From positions 2,976,001 to 3,040,000 of the forward strand of contig OZ234503.1 in assembly GCA_965153455.1 (NCBI GenBank): a stretch of DNA of 64,000 bases. Reading direction: 5' to 3'. The DNA comes from Sphagnum compactum. Lineage: Eukaryota > Bryophyta > Sphagnopsida > Sphagnales. The position numbers and the translations under genes are program-made. The first letter of the stretch is position 1. The number at the start of each line of letters is the position of its first letter. The notes below the pieces were generated by a model. The model was not told where the DNA came from. It did no database searches and saw only the letters and a program-made list of their open reading frames with translations. This document shows, in pieces, positions 37,801 to 49,138 of this stretch.

Positions 37801-37937
37801 GTAATCTTTTGCAACCCCACCCATATAACTGAAACTCTGACAGCAAATAGGTGGGGAACCACTAATAGAAACCACCTGGACCAATCATTATGATGGGCCA
37901 ATCAGAAACACTAAGCAGCAATTTAGATCATATTTAT
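37793..37937. repeat. Dispersed repeat shared with 48417-48562
   Basis: The 145-bp block containing TCATTATGATGGGCCAATCAG matches 48417-48562 in the same orientation with scattered differences. At the second site it sits about 55 bp inside a GAGCATCTCC-type end, so both are probably parts of one MITE family. Confidence 0.65.
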
Positions 37938-38014
37938 TACACTCATTTCTGCATGCACAGTGCTCCTGCACCTTTCATCCGCCCCGTGCTGGCCCCCCTC
38001 GCCCCGTTACCAAC

Positions 38015-38095
38015 TGTCGGTCAGTCAGTCAGTCTAACGGACCGGACGTAAAATCAACGGTCACGGACAGACTGACAGACTTACTGAATTTCATA
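38015..38095. repeat. Imperfect palindrome of GTCAGTC motifs
   Basis: GGTCAGTCAGTCAGTC on the left faces GACAGACTGACAGAC on the right, with CGGACCGG between them, so the strand can fold on itself. No function is evident. Confidence 0.5.
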
Positions 38096-38319
38096 TAAGA
38101 TTAACACTGGTATTGGATTTTGTTGTACAATTTTATACCAGACTGGTACTGGTATTGGATCTACTTTCTGGTTAGAGTGAACCAGCAGCCACCAATGCAT
38201 CAGTTGGCTATTATGTCCACTTGATGCGTTGCGTTTTTTCATTCGACATCATATGGGGTTCATCTGCTCATCACTATACTTTTGTTTTGGGGGGTTTGTT
38301 TTTTACTGTTTTTGCCTTG

Positions 38320-38830
38320 GACCTGACCTCACCTTCTTACCCTCATAAGTATTATACCAACCTTGGTACCTTACTAATTATTCCCTACTGACATAACTAC
38401 TATACTAACTACCTACCCTACTAAACTAGCTACCTGTTAACTACATACCGTACTAACTTAACTTCCTTACTGACCTAACCATTGTACTAACTACCTATCT
38501 TATTAACCTAGTTACATTACTACTTACCAACCCTATATGCACAACCACCCTATTGACATAAGTACTTTACAAACCTACTCACCTTGATAAGGTAACTTGT
38601 TTCTTGTAACTATCTTGCCTATCTACCTAACTACCTTGTTAGTGTAACTTTCTTCCTACTTACTAACTTGCTTATTTACATGCTTACTTACTCTGACAAC
38701 CTATTTACCTTGCTCCTTGAACTTCCTTTTTACTTAATAACTTGCCTACTAACCCAACTACTGACCTATATACCTACTTACCTACCTATGTTTTTTACAT
38801 AGTCAAATACCTGACTAATTACCTACTCAC
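38320..38830. repeat. Degenerate TAACTACCTACC-type low-complexity tract
   Basis: For about 500 bp the plus strand consists almost entirely of variants of CTAACTACCTAC, TTACT and TACC with very little G. No protein frame of note exists. Confidence 0.75.
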
Positions 38831-40185
38831 TTTTTCCACCCCCAAGCCCTCCAATCCTACCTATCAATTTATTAAGGTTTGCCCTAATTCATGAATGATA
38901 AACATAGTTCCCCATATGTAGTTATTACAAACAATTTATAGTGGAAACAATGTCATAATTGTAACCATTTTGGTTTAGTTAATGCATATTTTACTAAATT
39001 TTGTTTACCTAATTTACTTATGGAACGAACATTAATACATCTTTTCATGTAATTATTATAAATAAGTACTATTGGATGATAGTTTAGGTTTAAGGCTAGG
39101 ACACATAAATTAGTTAACAAGTTTTTCATAAATCTACAGTAATTAACCTAAACTAAGCTAAATTTGGGGGGGAAATTTTAGGGTTTAGACATATGTGAAG
39201 TAATACAATTTCATTTTATATCTTTTTCAAAGAGAGTGAAAAAAATTAGTTTGGAAATATCACACAAAGGTAAGAGACATATATTTTCTTTTGGTTTTTT
39301 ATAAAAATCTATTTGATTGTTTTTTAAGATTAAGGTTTTTTTTCGGTGAGTAAATCTTTGTAGTTTAAAAGTTTTAAAATTTGGTTTAAAATTCCTATGT
39401 TTTTTGAATTTTTTTATTTTGCATTATATAATTTGTATAATTTGTATAGTTTTTTGGGTTTAGGGCATATATCACTAGGATTTTTTTTTGTTACGGTTCG
39501 TATAGTTAGGGTTGTAATAAGGCTTATGGAAAAATATCATTTGAATTTTTAGGGTTATGCCTTATGATTTAATCTTTAGGAATTTGGTTCATATATATCC
39601 AAGCTTAAGGTTTATACTTTAGACTTTGTTCATTGTATTGGTTTTTGATTTCATCACTTGTTTAGATCTATAACATAATTATGAATTTCCTTTGTTTCCA
39701 TATGTTCCATAGTTGTTAAAGTTCAATATTTCCTAACCCACCTTTGTTTAAATGTAATACCCATATCATATTGTGATAATTCATTAACCATGAAACATAA
39801 AAATATTTTTTTAATGTTTGATTCCCTACCAATACATCATGAAATTCATGTTTCCAAAATTATTTATTCACTTTATAATATGATTTAACATATATAAAAA
39901 TGAACATAATGCAAAATTGGTCACATTGACAATACAAAGGGTTAGGGTTTAATGTAAAATTTACTACTTAATGTTAGAATTTTTGTTTAAGTTTAGAGTT
40001 TAGGACATATAAATTAATTAACATTTTTCTTACAAGTTTATAATAATTTATATAAATCTAGGGTGCATTTTGGGCATAATTTTTAGGGCTTAACATATGT
40101 AAAACAATGCAATGTCATTTAATATATATTTTTTAAAAATGAAAGAACTTAACTTGGAAATATTACCAAGTGGTAATAGATATAC
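38831..40185. other. AT-rich intergenic DNA, no gene seen
   Basis: Phrases such as AGGGTTTAGGACATATAAATTA recur loosely (39085, 39180, 39450, 39990), suggesting an old diverged tandem structure of several hundred bases. Nothing coding is supported. Confidence 0.45.
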
Positions 40186-40765
40186 ATTTTTTTTGTGTTT
40201 CCTTAAATGCAATACCCACATTCAAATTCATTTCGATATAACCCTTAGATGATTTAAGTAACCTATTCAATGAAAACCAAAACTTATATGCAATGCGTAC
40301 GGGCAAGTTCATTTTGAAATAATCCATAAATGATTTAGACAACCTTAAGTGAATAATCAACTGTAAATGCAATACCCACATGTATGGTCACTTCAAAATA
40401 AGTGGTTTGAGTACCCAAAATATGTTTCTTTATATACCTAAGTTAATTTTATGATAATTAATTATCATGAATAATTATCTTAATAATGATTTGAATAACT
40501 TATCAACATAAAAAATGTAATTAAAATAATAAATTAGATATCAAATTATTAATGTGATTTTTAATCTAAATTTTAATTATTTGAATTATTAAGGTTCAAC
40601 AAAATAATCAGTTAATTAATTTTTTTTTAAAAATGATTTTTTAATTTTGATAATTAATCATTTACATTATCTGAAATAATTTTCTAGTAATTCCTTAATT
40701 ATGACATTATTTGTTGATACTTAGACTAGATTATTATGTCATATGAGTCCTATAAATATTACAAT

Positions 40766-40995
40766 GGAAACCTATATGCAAGTATTGCAAAAGATGTTAA
40801 AAATCAACAACTATTCATGGACTTACATGCGGGTATTGTAATGGATGTAAAAAAAACTAGCAACTATTACGAGACCTATATGTGGGTATTGTCATGGATG
40901 TAAAAAAACCAGCAACTATTACGAGACCTATATGCGGGTATTGCAATGGTTGTAAAAAACTAGTCACTATTATGAGACCTATATGCGGGTATTAC
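40766..40995 (+). repeat. About 52-bp minisatellite, 4-5 copies
   Basis: Units contain GAGACCTATATGCGGGTATTG, AATGGATGTAAAAAAAC and AGCAACTATTA, spaced 51-53 bp apart. The core GGGTATTGCAT occurs in reverse orientation at 40206, 40289 (diverged) and 40369, each AAATGCAATACCCACA-like. The two blocks may therefore derive from one inverted ancestor. Confidence 0.8.
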
Positions 40996-41632
40996 ATATT
41001 TGAAATGACCTCACGGAAATTATAATAAAAAGGATGCAGGGTTTGCACAATGTTCATTTTGATCTTTGTAAACCCTAGACAAATTAATGTTACCTATTCA
41101 TATGGGCCTATTTAAGTTTTGATTCTTACATCTAAAACATAATCTAAGAAGATTATGAAAAAAATAAATAGATATGATTAACCATATACCCATCAAATAA
41201 GTGTGACTAGAAGAAAATATTATATTGATAAAAGATATACAAATTTAGGTGGATCAAAATATGTTAAAGAACCCAATGAAAAAAAAAGGTCTTTTATCAA
41301 AGGACCAAAGTTCAAAAATTGGGTAGTCCAAAAATGAAAGGATTGAAAAAACCTAGCTAACTATATAAAGTGGAAACCTTAAACCATATCATTATTTACA
41401 ATCCCGTGTTTAATTCGGTAAGTAGCTGCTGCATTTGCAGCCCTTACTGCATAATGAACAGTGTACAGATGGCGGCGTTACATTTCAACTTGAACTGCAT
41501 TTGCAACAAACTTTTCCTTTGTTGTCTCCTAAACCCTATAAACACCCAAAAATCACCAAATTAAACCCTAACACAACTTGGATGAAACAAAATTATAAAA
41601 AAATAATAAAATAAATTATTACTGTTTTTTAC

Positions 41633-42293
41633 CTTCCATGAATCATTCCAAATTCATGGAAATCCAATACATCTGTCAACTCTTCTGTTCGACTTGCTTT
41701 ACTAGATTTTTGATCCCAATTTTTGACATCCTAAGTCATCTTCAATTGTCGTGCATATACAGAACGGCTGGATCGAATCATTTATTGTAAACCTTCATCC
41801 TTTTCCATCTGTGATGTTGCATCTCGAGGCACGTTTCCCATGTCCCAGGCATTATGACCCAAAACTTGCAACAGTTGCTCTGAAGCTAATTTGATCAAAG
41901 CTCGTTTGGGGAATGGTGTACATTATTCTGCAATAGTTACCAGCTTATCTCACTTGTGTTGTGCTTTGGCACGAACACGACTAGCAACCTTTTGATCATT
42001 TCGCTTTTGCACGACCATGGCATTTCCCAAGATGCGAGCATTCATTTTAGCAAGGTCTTGATGTCGAAGACCTCTTTCAGAAGTTGAAGGCCTCCCAAGT
42101 TTAACCTTTTCTGCCACCAAGCCATGCACCTTCAAATGCTTGGTCAACAACCATTTGGCACAATATGCGACAATGCCAACTTTACACTTCCATTTCAACC
42201 CAACCTTCGTCCATTCTTTGTTCTTTTGAGCCAAATTAGGTGAACAAGGGGGTGTCGGTGGCTGAGAAGCCTGGTTGGTTTTAAGTTCCAGAC
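41633..42293 (-). pseudogene. Decayed exon with zinc-finger-like domain
   Basis: A 661-bp minus-strand block is bounded by an acceptor (TTTTTTGGTTTAG|G) and a donor (ATGGAAG|GTAAAA). It reads as one protein frame apart from a few in-frame stops. The first part is open as 42293-41950: WKCKVGIVAYCAKWLLTKHL followed by KVHG, a C-x8-C-x6-H-x3-H-like arrangement, then LGRPSTSE and MNARILGNAM. Beyond the stops it continues with LASEQLLQVLGHNAWDMGN and DVLDFHEFGM. At least two of the stops are explained by single C-to-T or G-to-A changes (W to TGA, Gln to TAA or TAG). I think it is a transposon-associated or orphan gene remnant; I cannot name the family. Confidence 0.5.
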
Positions 42294-42959
42294 CTAAACC
42301 AAAAAATATAAAAAAATTAATCATTACTTTGTAATAAAAAATCCTAACCCTAAAACCTTACACATAAAGAGTTCAAAAAACAGAGTAGGTATTGCAAAAC
42401 ATAAAATCACACAATCAAATACAACTCTTGCAAACTTTAATTGTTTTCGGATATTGCGATAAATTTTTTTTGACAAAACAAATCCTGCACTTTCCATCAA
42501 ATGATGGAAGGTGCGGATAAACTTAAAAAAACTTGTATAATTTTTTTTATCTGCATTTAATCTAATGTACGTAAATTCTAAAACAATATAACCCACCATT
42601 TTTCGATCGAAATTCTCAATTTATATTGAAAGTGATCTCACCATTTGAATTGCAAATTGTCACCTTTGTCAACTTTAAGCCACATAGATTGCTTGATTCA
42701 TCAATTCTCAATTCTGATGGAGCAACATTTTACTCCTTAATTGTCTATTCTGATGAAACAACATTTTACTTGTGAACTTCCAAATCACCACCACCTTTTT
42801 TCAATCTCCTTCCTCTAGCCATTACAACCTTCAACATTATAAAAAACCACCATTTCATTATTAATTGTCAATTCTAATGAACTAGACCAAAAAGACTAAA
42901 GAAAAAAAAAAAGAAAAAAAGAAAAAAGGAGACCGTTTGCTGCCATCACCTTCTTCACA

Positions 42960-43608
42960 ATGCCACCACCATAGAAGAAAGTGATGACATTGCTGCCATC
43001 ACCTTCTTCGCAGCAAAACCACTAAAAAAGGTGATGGTAATTATCGTCGCCATTTTTTGCAGCAAAGCCATCGACGAAGGTGACGGAAGTTGTCGTCTTC
43101 TTTTTCTTCTCTACAACACCACCACAGATGAAAGCAATGGCAACTTGGTGCCATTGCCTTCTTCGCTGCAACAGAACTACAGAAGAAGATGACGATTCAT
43201 TGTCATTGTCTTCTTCTTCTCAAACACAAGGAAGAAGGCGACAATAACTCCTATCATCACCTTCTTCGTTGCAATAGAACTAAAACAAAGAAGGCGACGG
43301 CAGCTGCTGTCGTAGCCTTCTTCGTTGTAACATAACCAAAACGAAAAAGGCAACGGCAGCTTGCTGCCGTCGCCTTCTTCACTGCAATAGAACCAAAATG
43401 AAGAAGGTGACAGCAGCTTGCTGCTGTCACCTTCTTCACTACAACATAACCAAAAAGAAGAAGGCGACCGCAGCTTACTACCGTTGCCTTCGTCGTTGCA
43501 ATAGAACCAAAAAAAGAAAGTGACGATAGCTTGTTGCTGTCACCTTTTTCGCTGTAATAAAACCAAAGAAGAAGGCAACGGTAGCTTGCTGCCATTGCCT
43601 TCTTCGCT
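42960..43608. repeat. 57-bp hairpin minisatellite
   Basis: About twelve units follow each other, best spaced at 43342, 43399, 43456 and 43513 (exactly 57 bp). Each unit is a near-perfect inverted repeat (GAAGAAGGCGACGGCAGC, short loop, GCTGCCGTCGCCTTCTTC), followed by a spacer like GCTGCAATAGAACCAAAA. Different units carry different but mutually matching stems. All frames are open on both strands because the units lack stops; the resulting Ser/Leu-rich translations are not genes. Confidence 0.9.
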
Positions 43609-44146
43609 AGAGTGGGAGCTTGAAGGTAAGCTCCCTCCCTTCTCTTTTTCGTTTTGTTACAGCGAAGAAGGCGACGGTAGCACGTCGCCTTCTTTTTTTT
43701 CTGTTGCAACAAAGAAGGCGACAACAGTTACTACCATCGCCTTTTTCTTTTTGGTTTTGTTGCAGCGAAGAAGGCGACGGCAACAAGCTGCCATCACCTT
43801 TTACTTTTTGGTTTTGTTGCAACAAAGAAGGCGACGACAGTTGTCGCGATCGCCTTCTTCGCTGCAACAGAACCAAAGAAGAAGGTGATGGCAACAACTG
43901 TCGTTGCCTTCTTCGCTGCAACAAACCAAAAAGTAGAAGGTGATGACAACTTGCTACTGTCGCCTTCTTCGCTACAACAAAACCAAAAAGAAGAAGGCGA
44001 TGGCAGTAATTGTCGTCACCTTCTTCATTGCAACACACAAAAAAAAGGGCCACGAGTTATCGTCGCCTTTTTCGCTGCAACAGAACAAAAAAGAGAAGGG
44101 AGGGAGTTTAAGGGAGGGAGCTTACCTTCAAGCTCCCGCTCTAGCC
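43609..44146. mobile_element. 538-bp foldback element built from the hairpin units
   Basis: The left end GCTAGAGTGGGAGCTTGAAG is the reverse complement, with one mismatch, of the right end CTTCAAGCTCCCGCTCTAGC. From there inward both arms match for about 250 bp with small indels, meeting near 43878. Each arm holds about five of the hairpin units, in opposite orientation about the centre. This is the structure of a foldback (FB/TFB-like) transposon. The same ends are not seen elsewhere in the window and no target duplication is obvious. Confidence 0.8.
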
Positions 44147-44163
44147 TATTAGTTCTGGCTCTC

Positions 44164-44277
44164 GCTTCAAACGCGTTGTCCTGGGTCCCGTTTCAAGCGC
44201 GTTGTCCTAAGTCCTGCTTCAAGCGCGTTGTCCTGGGTCCCGCTTCAAGCGCGTTGTCCTAGCTCCCGCTTCAAGCG
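44164..44277 (+). repeat. 26-bp tandem repeat, about 4.5 copies
   Basis: Units GCTTCAAGCGCGTTGTCC plus TGGGTCCC begin at 44164, 44190, 44216, 44242 and 44268. Each includes the palindrome-like TCAAGCGCGTTG. The array abuts the foldback element and is GC-rich against the background. A further GGAGGTAGGTAGGAGG duplication lies at 44312-44352. Confidence 0.9.
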
Positions 44278-44352
44278 CTCCCCAGCTTTGACGATGGAGT
44301 GAGCGTAAAATGAGGTGAGGTAGGTAGGAGGGGGGAGGTAGGTAGGAGGGAA

Positions 44353-45296
44353 AAACTTTGGGGCAGGAGAAGAGGCTGCAAAAACCAAAAACTTTGGGTA
44401 GGGGAGGATGTGTTTTTGATTCATCCCAAAACAGCTTGAACGGCCTCATCCTCAACTGGTGCATTGGTGGCTGCTGGTTCACTCCAGCCCTTTTTTCTGA
44501 ACTTTCATACCAGCATGGTCTCGGTATGATGGTCCAAGCCCCATTTTTGACTGATATGAGATAGGTGTACACCAGGGATGAGATTGATATAGCCTTCTTT
44601 ATGACGCTGGTATTACCTCAAGTCCCTCCAGCAGGGTTAGAATTATCTCATGTCCCTACAAAGCATGTACAGGGAACAAAAGAAAAAAGGGTTTATGAGT
44701 TGAGACTCAACACCCCAGCTAGCAAGCAAGCAAGTACCAGTTTCCCTACCAATGTTGAAAGTAACAAGAATGAATAACTCATGCATTGTCAGTCGCCCCA
44801 CTATTTCCTGGTGCATATGTGTCCACCTTGCATCGGCACATGTAAGCTTCACATAAAGCTCCTTTGAACCTTCATGTGCTTGGATCCTTTAGATACAACT
44901 CCTGTCTTGATCCATCCAATAATTGTTGTAGACTTTTAATGCATAACCGAGTTAAATGCATGACACAATATATGCAGCAAGTTGGCTCCACCAGGCTACC
45001 AATTTATTTGGTGGACACAGATAAGTGATCAGTATATCAAAGTGAACTTGACACTTGTCCGCACTCTGCAGGAGTGCATGGAGGGCTGGGCTGGGCACCT
45101 GTCTGGTCTCCTGAGTATGCTGAAAATGTGATGCATAATCACGTTTGTTTGAGAGGGGCCAAACTTTGGCATTTCTGCTGGATACCAGAACGTGTGGCCT
45201 CTGTTTCCTCCTTCAACTTCAACTAGCGAAGGCCATAACAAGCTCGAGGGCTTGAGCTGATCATGAAGTGGTCTGATCCTGGTGCCAAATCCAGAC
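44353..45296. other. Unassigned, more GC-balanced stretch
   Basis: Short frames on both strands (44219-44572, 44565-44777, 45029-45241) lack known domains and splice structure. It might contain an old gene fragment, but I see nothing to prove it. Confidence 0.35.
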
Positions 45297-45634
45297 CAGT
45301 GTTGGTTGGTTCTTTGAATCTTTAAAGAACCATAGGTTTGGGTTCTTTCAATATTCCAAAATCAAAGAACTGCCAGTTCCTCTTCTTTTGAAAAAATTAG
45401 AATCAAAGAACTAGCAGCTCCAGTTCATTTAAAAACCTTAAAGAATGGACGGTTTTCATGAAATAACCAAGGGTTCTCTATCCAATTCTTTGATTTTTCC
45501 ATATTTTTCGAGAACTGTGCTTATATGCCAAAATTGGTTCTTTGATTCTTTGAGAATCAAGGGGGAACTATGTATATACCCAAGTTGATAACCGGTGGGT
45601 ATTTGTCTTTCATTCTAAGAATTGCCCAACACTA
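45297..45634. mobile_element. hAT-type MITE with 8-bp target-site duplication
   Basis: The left end is CAGTGTTGG and the right end is CCCAACACTA, inverted with one changed base. The flanks are ATCCAGAC (45289-45296) and ATCCAAAC (45635-45642). The interior repeats GGTTCTTTGATTCTTT and its complement several times and has no gene. The CAGTGTTGGGC terminus is typical of Ac/Tag-like hAT elements and matches the end at 21285. Confidence 0.8.
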
Positions 45635-45642
45635 ATCCAAAC

Positions 45643-48360
45643 CTACCATAAAAAAAAAATTGAATTGTCTCGTAGTAGCGCAAGGTGATTTTTTTTCTGA
45701 CATACTTTTGCTACTTGGTGATGAAAAATAATTAACAAGAATATTTTGTCAATTTTTGTATGACATAGCCAAAAGACTCGAGGGCACCAAACTAAAAGTT
45801 CTTTATAAGGATTGCACATGATTTGTCATTCATGTGTTGGTTTATAATCTTGTATTTTTTATACTCAATTTATCATTGTGTGTTAAATATAGATTTTTTT
45901 TAATTACATCTTATCTTATGTCATGTATAAGAATTTGAGATAATTCTTTTTGTTCTTTTAATCATCAATGTTAAGATTCCAATGAAAATTATTAAAATTT
46001 TGAGAAATTATTTGTTTAGGAAATTTTCATCCCATTTTCATTTTTTGAAAATTAAAGGGCATTTTGTCACCATGATTTTTCTATTTGGACAAGTTAGCAT
46101 TAGCTATCATCAATCAATGTTAAATTGTTATTGGGATGCTCGGTGATTGATGCTTTTGAAAATTTTGGAATTTAAAAGAAATAAAATTCCTCCATTTATG
46201 ATATGCTATCATGTGTAGGCATCAATTCAGGCATCAAAGGGGATAATGTGAACTATAAATCTATCATTGCTTGCAAAATTTGGTCAAATTCAGCTAAAGA
46301 TACTTTAGTCTTTCAAAATGGGGACTATTGTAGGCCCCTATTCTGTGGGCGCTTATGAAGTTAAATGCATCCCTTCAATATTATACTTGGAGTGTGGCCT
46401 ATGCTATTGAGCACATATCATAATATTAAATGAATTTTGAAAAAACAAGTGAAACATCTTCTTTAACTTAAGTTTGAAATCCAATTCCATTGAAACTTTA
46501 ACTTTTCATTTTTATTGACTTTTAATGACAAAAATTATGCAAAATTCAATATCTTTTGCACATTAGGTCTAAAAATTACAAATTATCTATGTGCAACCTC
46601 ACAAATCGAGGGTTTTTTAACTCTATCTATCAAAAGCATGCTCGAGTTTCCCTATGATTTTTAGTTTGGATTTTTGTGATTTTTCAGTTATAAAATTAGT
46701 CAAAAATAAATAATTCTTACATCATAGGTCTAAACATTGTGAAACCACCTCAATGGATCCCATATTCATCACATGTTTTTCAATGGCATCAAGGGGCACT
46801 GTGGTTTGGGAGATCTGGATGTAACAAAACAAACAAGATACTTTAATAGATGGATATTCCTTGAGAAGGGTGTAGCTTTGGTGTACATTGAGCAATGTCT
46901 CGAATGAATACACTAAAATTATGGAAAATTTTTTGTTGAGATTCTCATTACAATATAGAACCCCTCCAACAAAAATTATTTGTCAAAATTGTTGTTGGCA
47001 AAGGGTCTTGAGGGTTAGTTGTGGCATGACAAGAGAATCTTAAGGGCATTGTTTCTTAGGTAGGTCTTGTTTCTTAAAGAATGGGAATTATGGAATATAG
47101 GCAGCTCCTTCAATGTCCTTTGAAATGGATGCAAATTTGATGTAACAAGAACATATTGATCAAATTTTCACAAATCGATTAATATTGTATTTCAAATTAC
47201 TAAACACATATCCAAAGCATAGAAACATTTTCATTTTACTAAGGTAAAAATGGATGCGACTATTTGTGTGTGTACTTGCTACATTTTTCACCTAGCAACC
47301 CTAAATGGTTTAACATGTATTGCCATCATCATTTATTGCACGTCACCTATAAATTGTTAAATGCTAAGGACATTGTATGAACTAAATTTTTAATTATAAG
47401 TTTTTTTTAGGGACCATGTGCTGAAGTCTCATCTTACATTGTGCACATTGTGAGGCCTTTCCAAGGAAATTTCATTTACCTACCCTGCACCCCAAGGCAG
47501 GGTTTCCTCACATGTAAAATGCAAAAAAAAAAATTATTTGTCAACGACAAGACAAAATTTTCTTTGCATACTTCTCTATGGAGGTAGACCCACCAGCCAC
47601 AACAACAAAATACCCCTTCTTTCAAAACCCAAGACTGAAAATGTGACAAAAAGACAACACTAAACTATTAAAAAAGTGTAAAATCCTCAAACTTGAAAAT
47701 GAAGCATTTGGAAGGAAAACGAAAAATAAGCATTATGTGGAAAGCTTTTTCAACTCTTTTCATTTAGATTCTACCCATGCATTACTATTGATTGTTCAAA
47801 ACGTCAGTGTGTAGTTTATATTTGTGCAGATTGTGAGGCTTTTCCAAGGAAATTTCCTATACCTACAACCACAAAAAAAGAAAAAGCTTGGATTTCTTTA
47901 CACAATATAGTTTTATTGCATGTTTACATACATTCATAAGGATGAAGGAAAGAGGGGGAATGTCTTACGGTCTTTTAAGTACTGTGGAACTAAGTTTGAA
48001 TTTTTTAAAATATACACAATGATCTTCAACAGAGCTAGGGAAAATATTATTTGTTGATACAAATGTGAAATAATGATTTTCAAAGCCTCTCCTCATAAAG
48101 CCAACAAACTCTTGAGAACCATTTAATTTCAGTTCATAATAATCAAAATATTTCCATTGCATGTTCTTGTAAAATTGTATCGAAGACAAATTATTTTTTA
48201 AGAGACCCTATTGTGGCAGAGCCGCTTGTTATGATTGTCTTCTTTGATATTTTCTTTCAGTGCCTTCAGTTGAGCAGAACACAAGTCATCAAAAAGACAA
48301 GTGAATCTTGCCCCTTCCATTAGAGTATGCAAAATGGTGGTGTTCACTGTTGAAGACACT
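45643..48360. other. AT-rich intergenic DNA with one short direct repeat
   Basis: The phrase GTGAGGC followed by CTTTTCCAAGGAAATTTC occurs at 47450 and again at 47832, with surrounding similarity of about 50 bp. No coding frame resembles a known family. Confidence 0.45.
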
Positions 48361-48562
48361 TAGAGCATCTCCAGTGGTGCTCAGTATATGCCTTTGCGAA
48401 AATATTTTTCACATCCAAGTTTAGTTATGTACTCTTTTGCAACTCCACCTATAAAACTAAAACTGGGACAGCAAACCTGTGGGGGACTACTAGTAGCAAA
48501 CCACTTGGACTAATCATTATGATGGGCCAATCAGAAACACTGAGTAGCAGTTAGATCATACT
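48361..48562. mobile_element. MITE fragment with GAGCATCTCC end
   Basis: TAGAGCATCTCCAGTGGTG opens the block, and the last 145 bp match 37793-37937. A matching right-hand terminus was not found, so this is probably truncated. Confidence 0.45.
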
Positions 48563-49138
48563 AGGTACCCTAACACCTTTTTAGATTCAGCAATGATTCC
48601 ATTATTTTGGAAAAGGTTGTTTCTTTTGGAAATTAGCTGTTTGAAAATTTTGAAATATAAGAAAATTACAAAGGAGAGAAAAATACAATAATTGGTGGAA
48701 ACCTTGGAGCCTCTTGCTTCCAAATTCAGGCCAGTACATTTGTAGAACAATATTCAATAATTGATAACATTTCTCTTCTCTTATAATTTTTTTGTGAAAC
48801 ATTGAGTCACCTCATTTTTGCAAAAAGGCACAGTAAAAAGTGTTGTAAATATTTTCATTATGTTAAATACTCAAAGTCTAGAGAACTTGTTGAAGAAGCT
48901 GCCTATATTTATTGTTGAAATTTCATAAATTATTTCTTTTACTGCCAAAGTGGATTTTTGAAAAACTAAATAATTATTTGACAACCAAGTACTGAACCTG
49001 AAAATGGCACTACACTATATACAATATCTGCACAATTTTGCCCCCAGCAGTAGCTTAGGCTAAACATAGTAAAGATTTTCTGTTTTTTGTTGTTGTTTGG
49101 GCATGCAATGAGGTGAGCCAGCCTGAGTAAAATGGGCC

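Noticed and set aside
42960-44146. Regular repeats with spacers, superficially CRISPR-like, and long Ser/Leu-rich frames on both strands
   Set aside because: The spacers are as repetitive as the repeats, the host is a plant, and no cas genes exist. The frames are open only because the repeat unit lacks stops.
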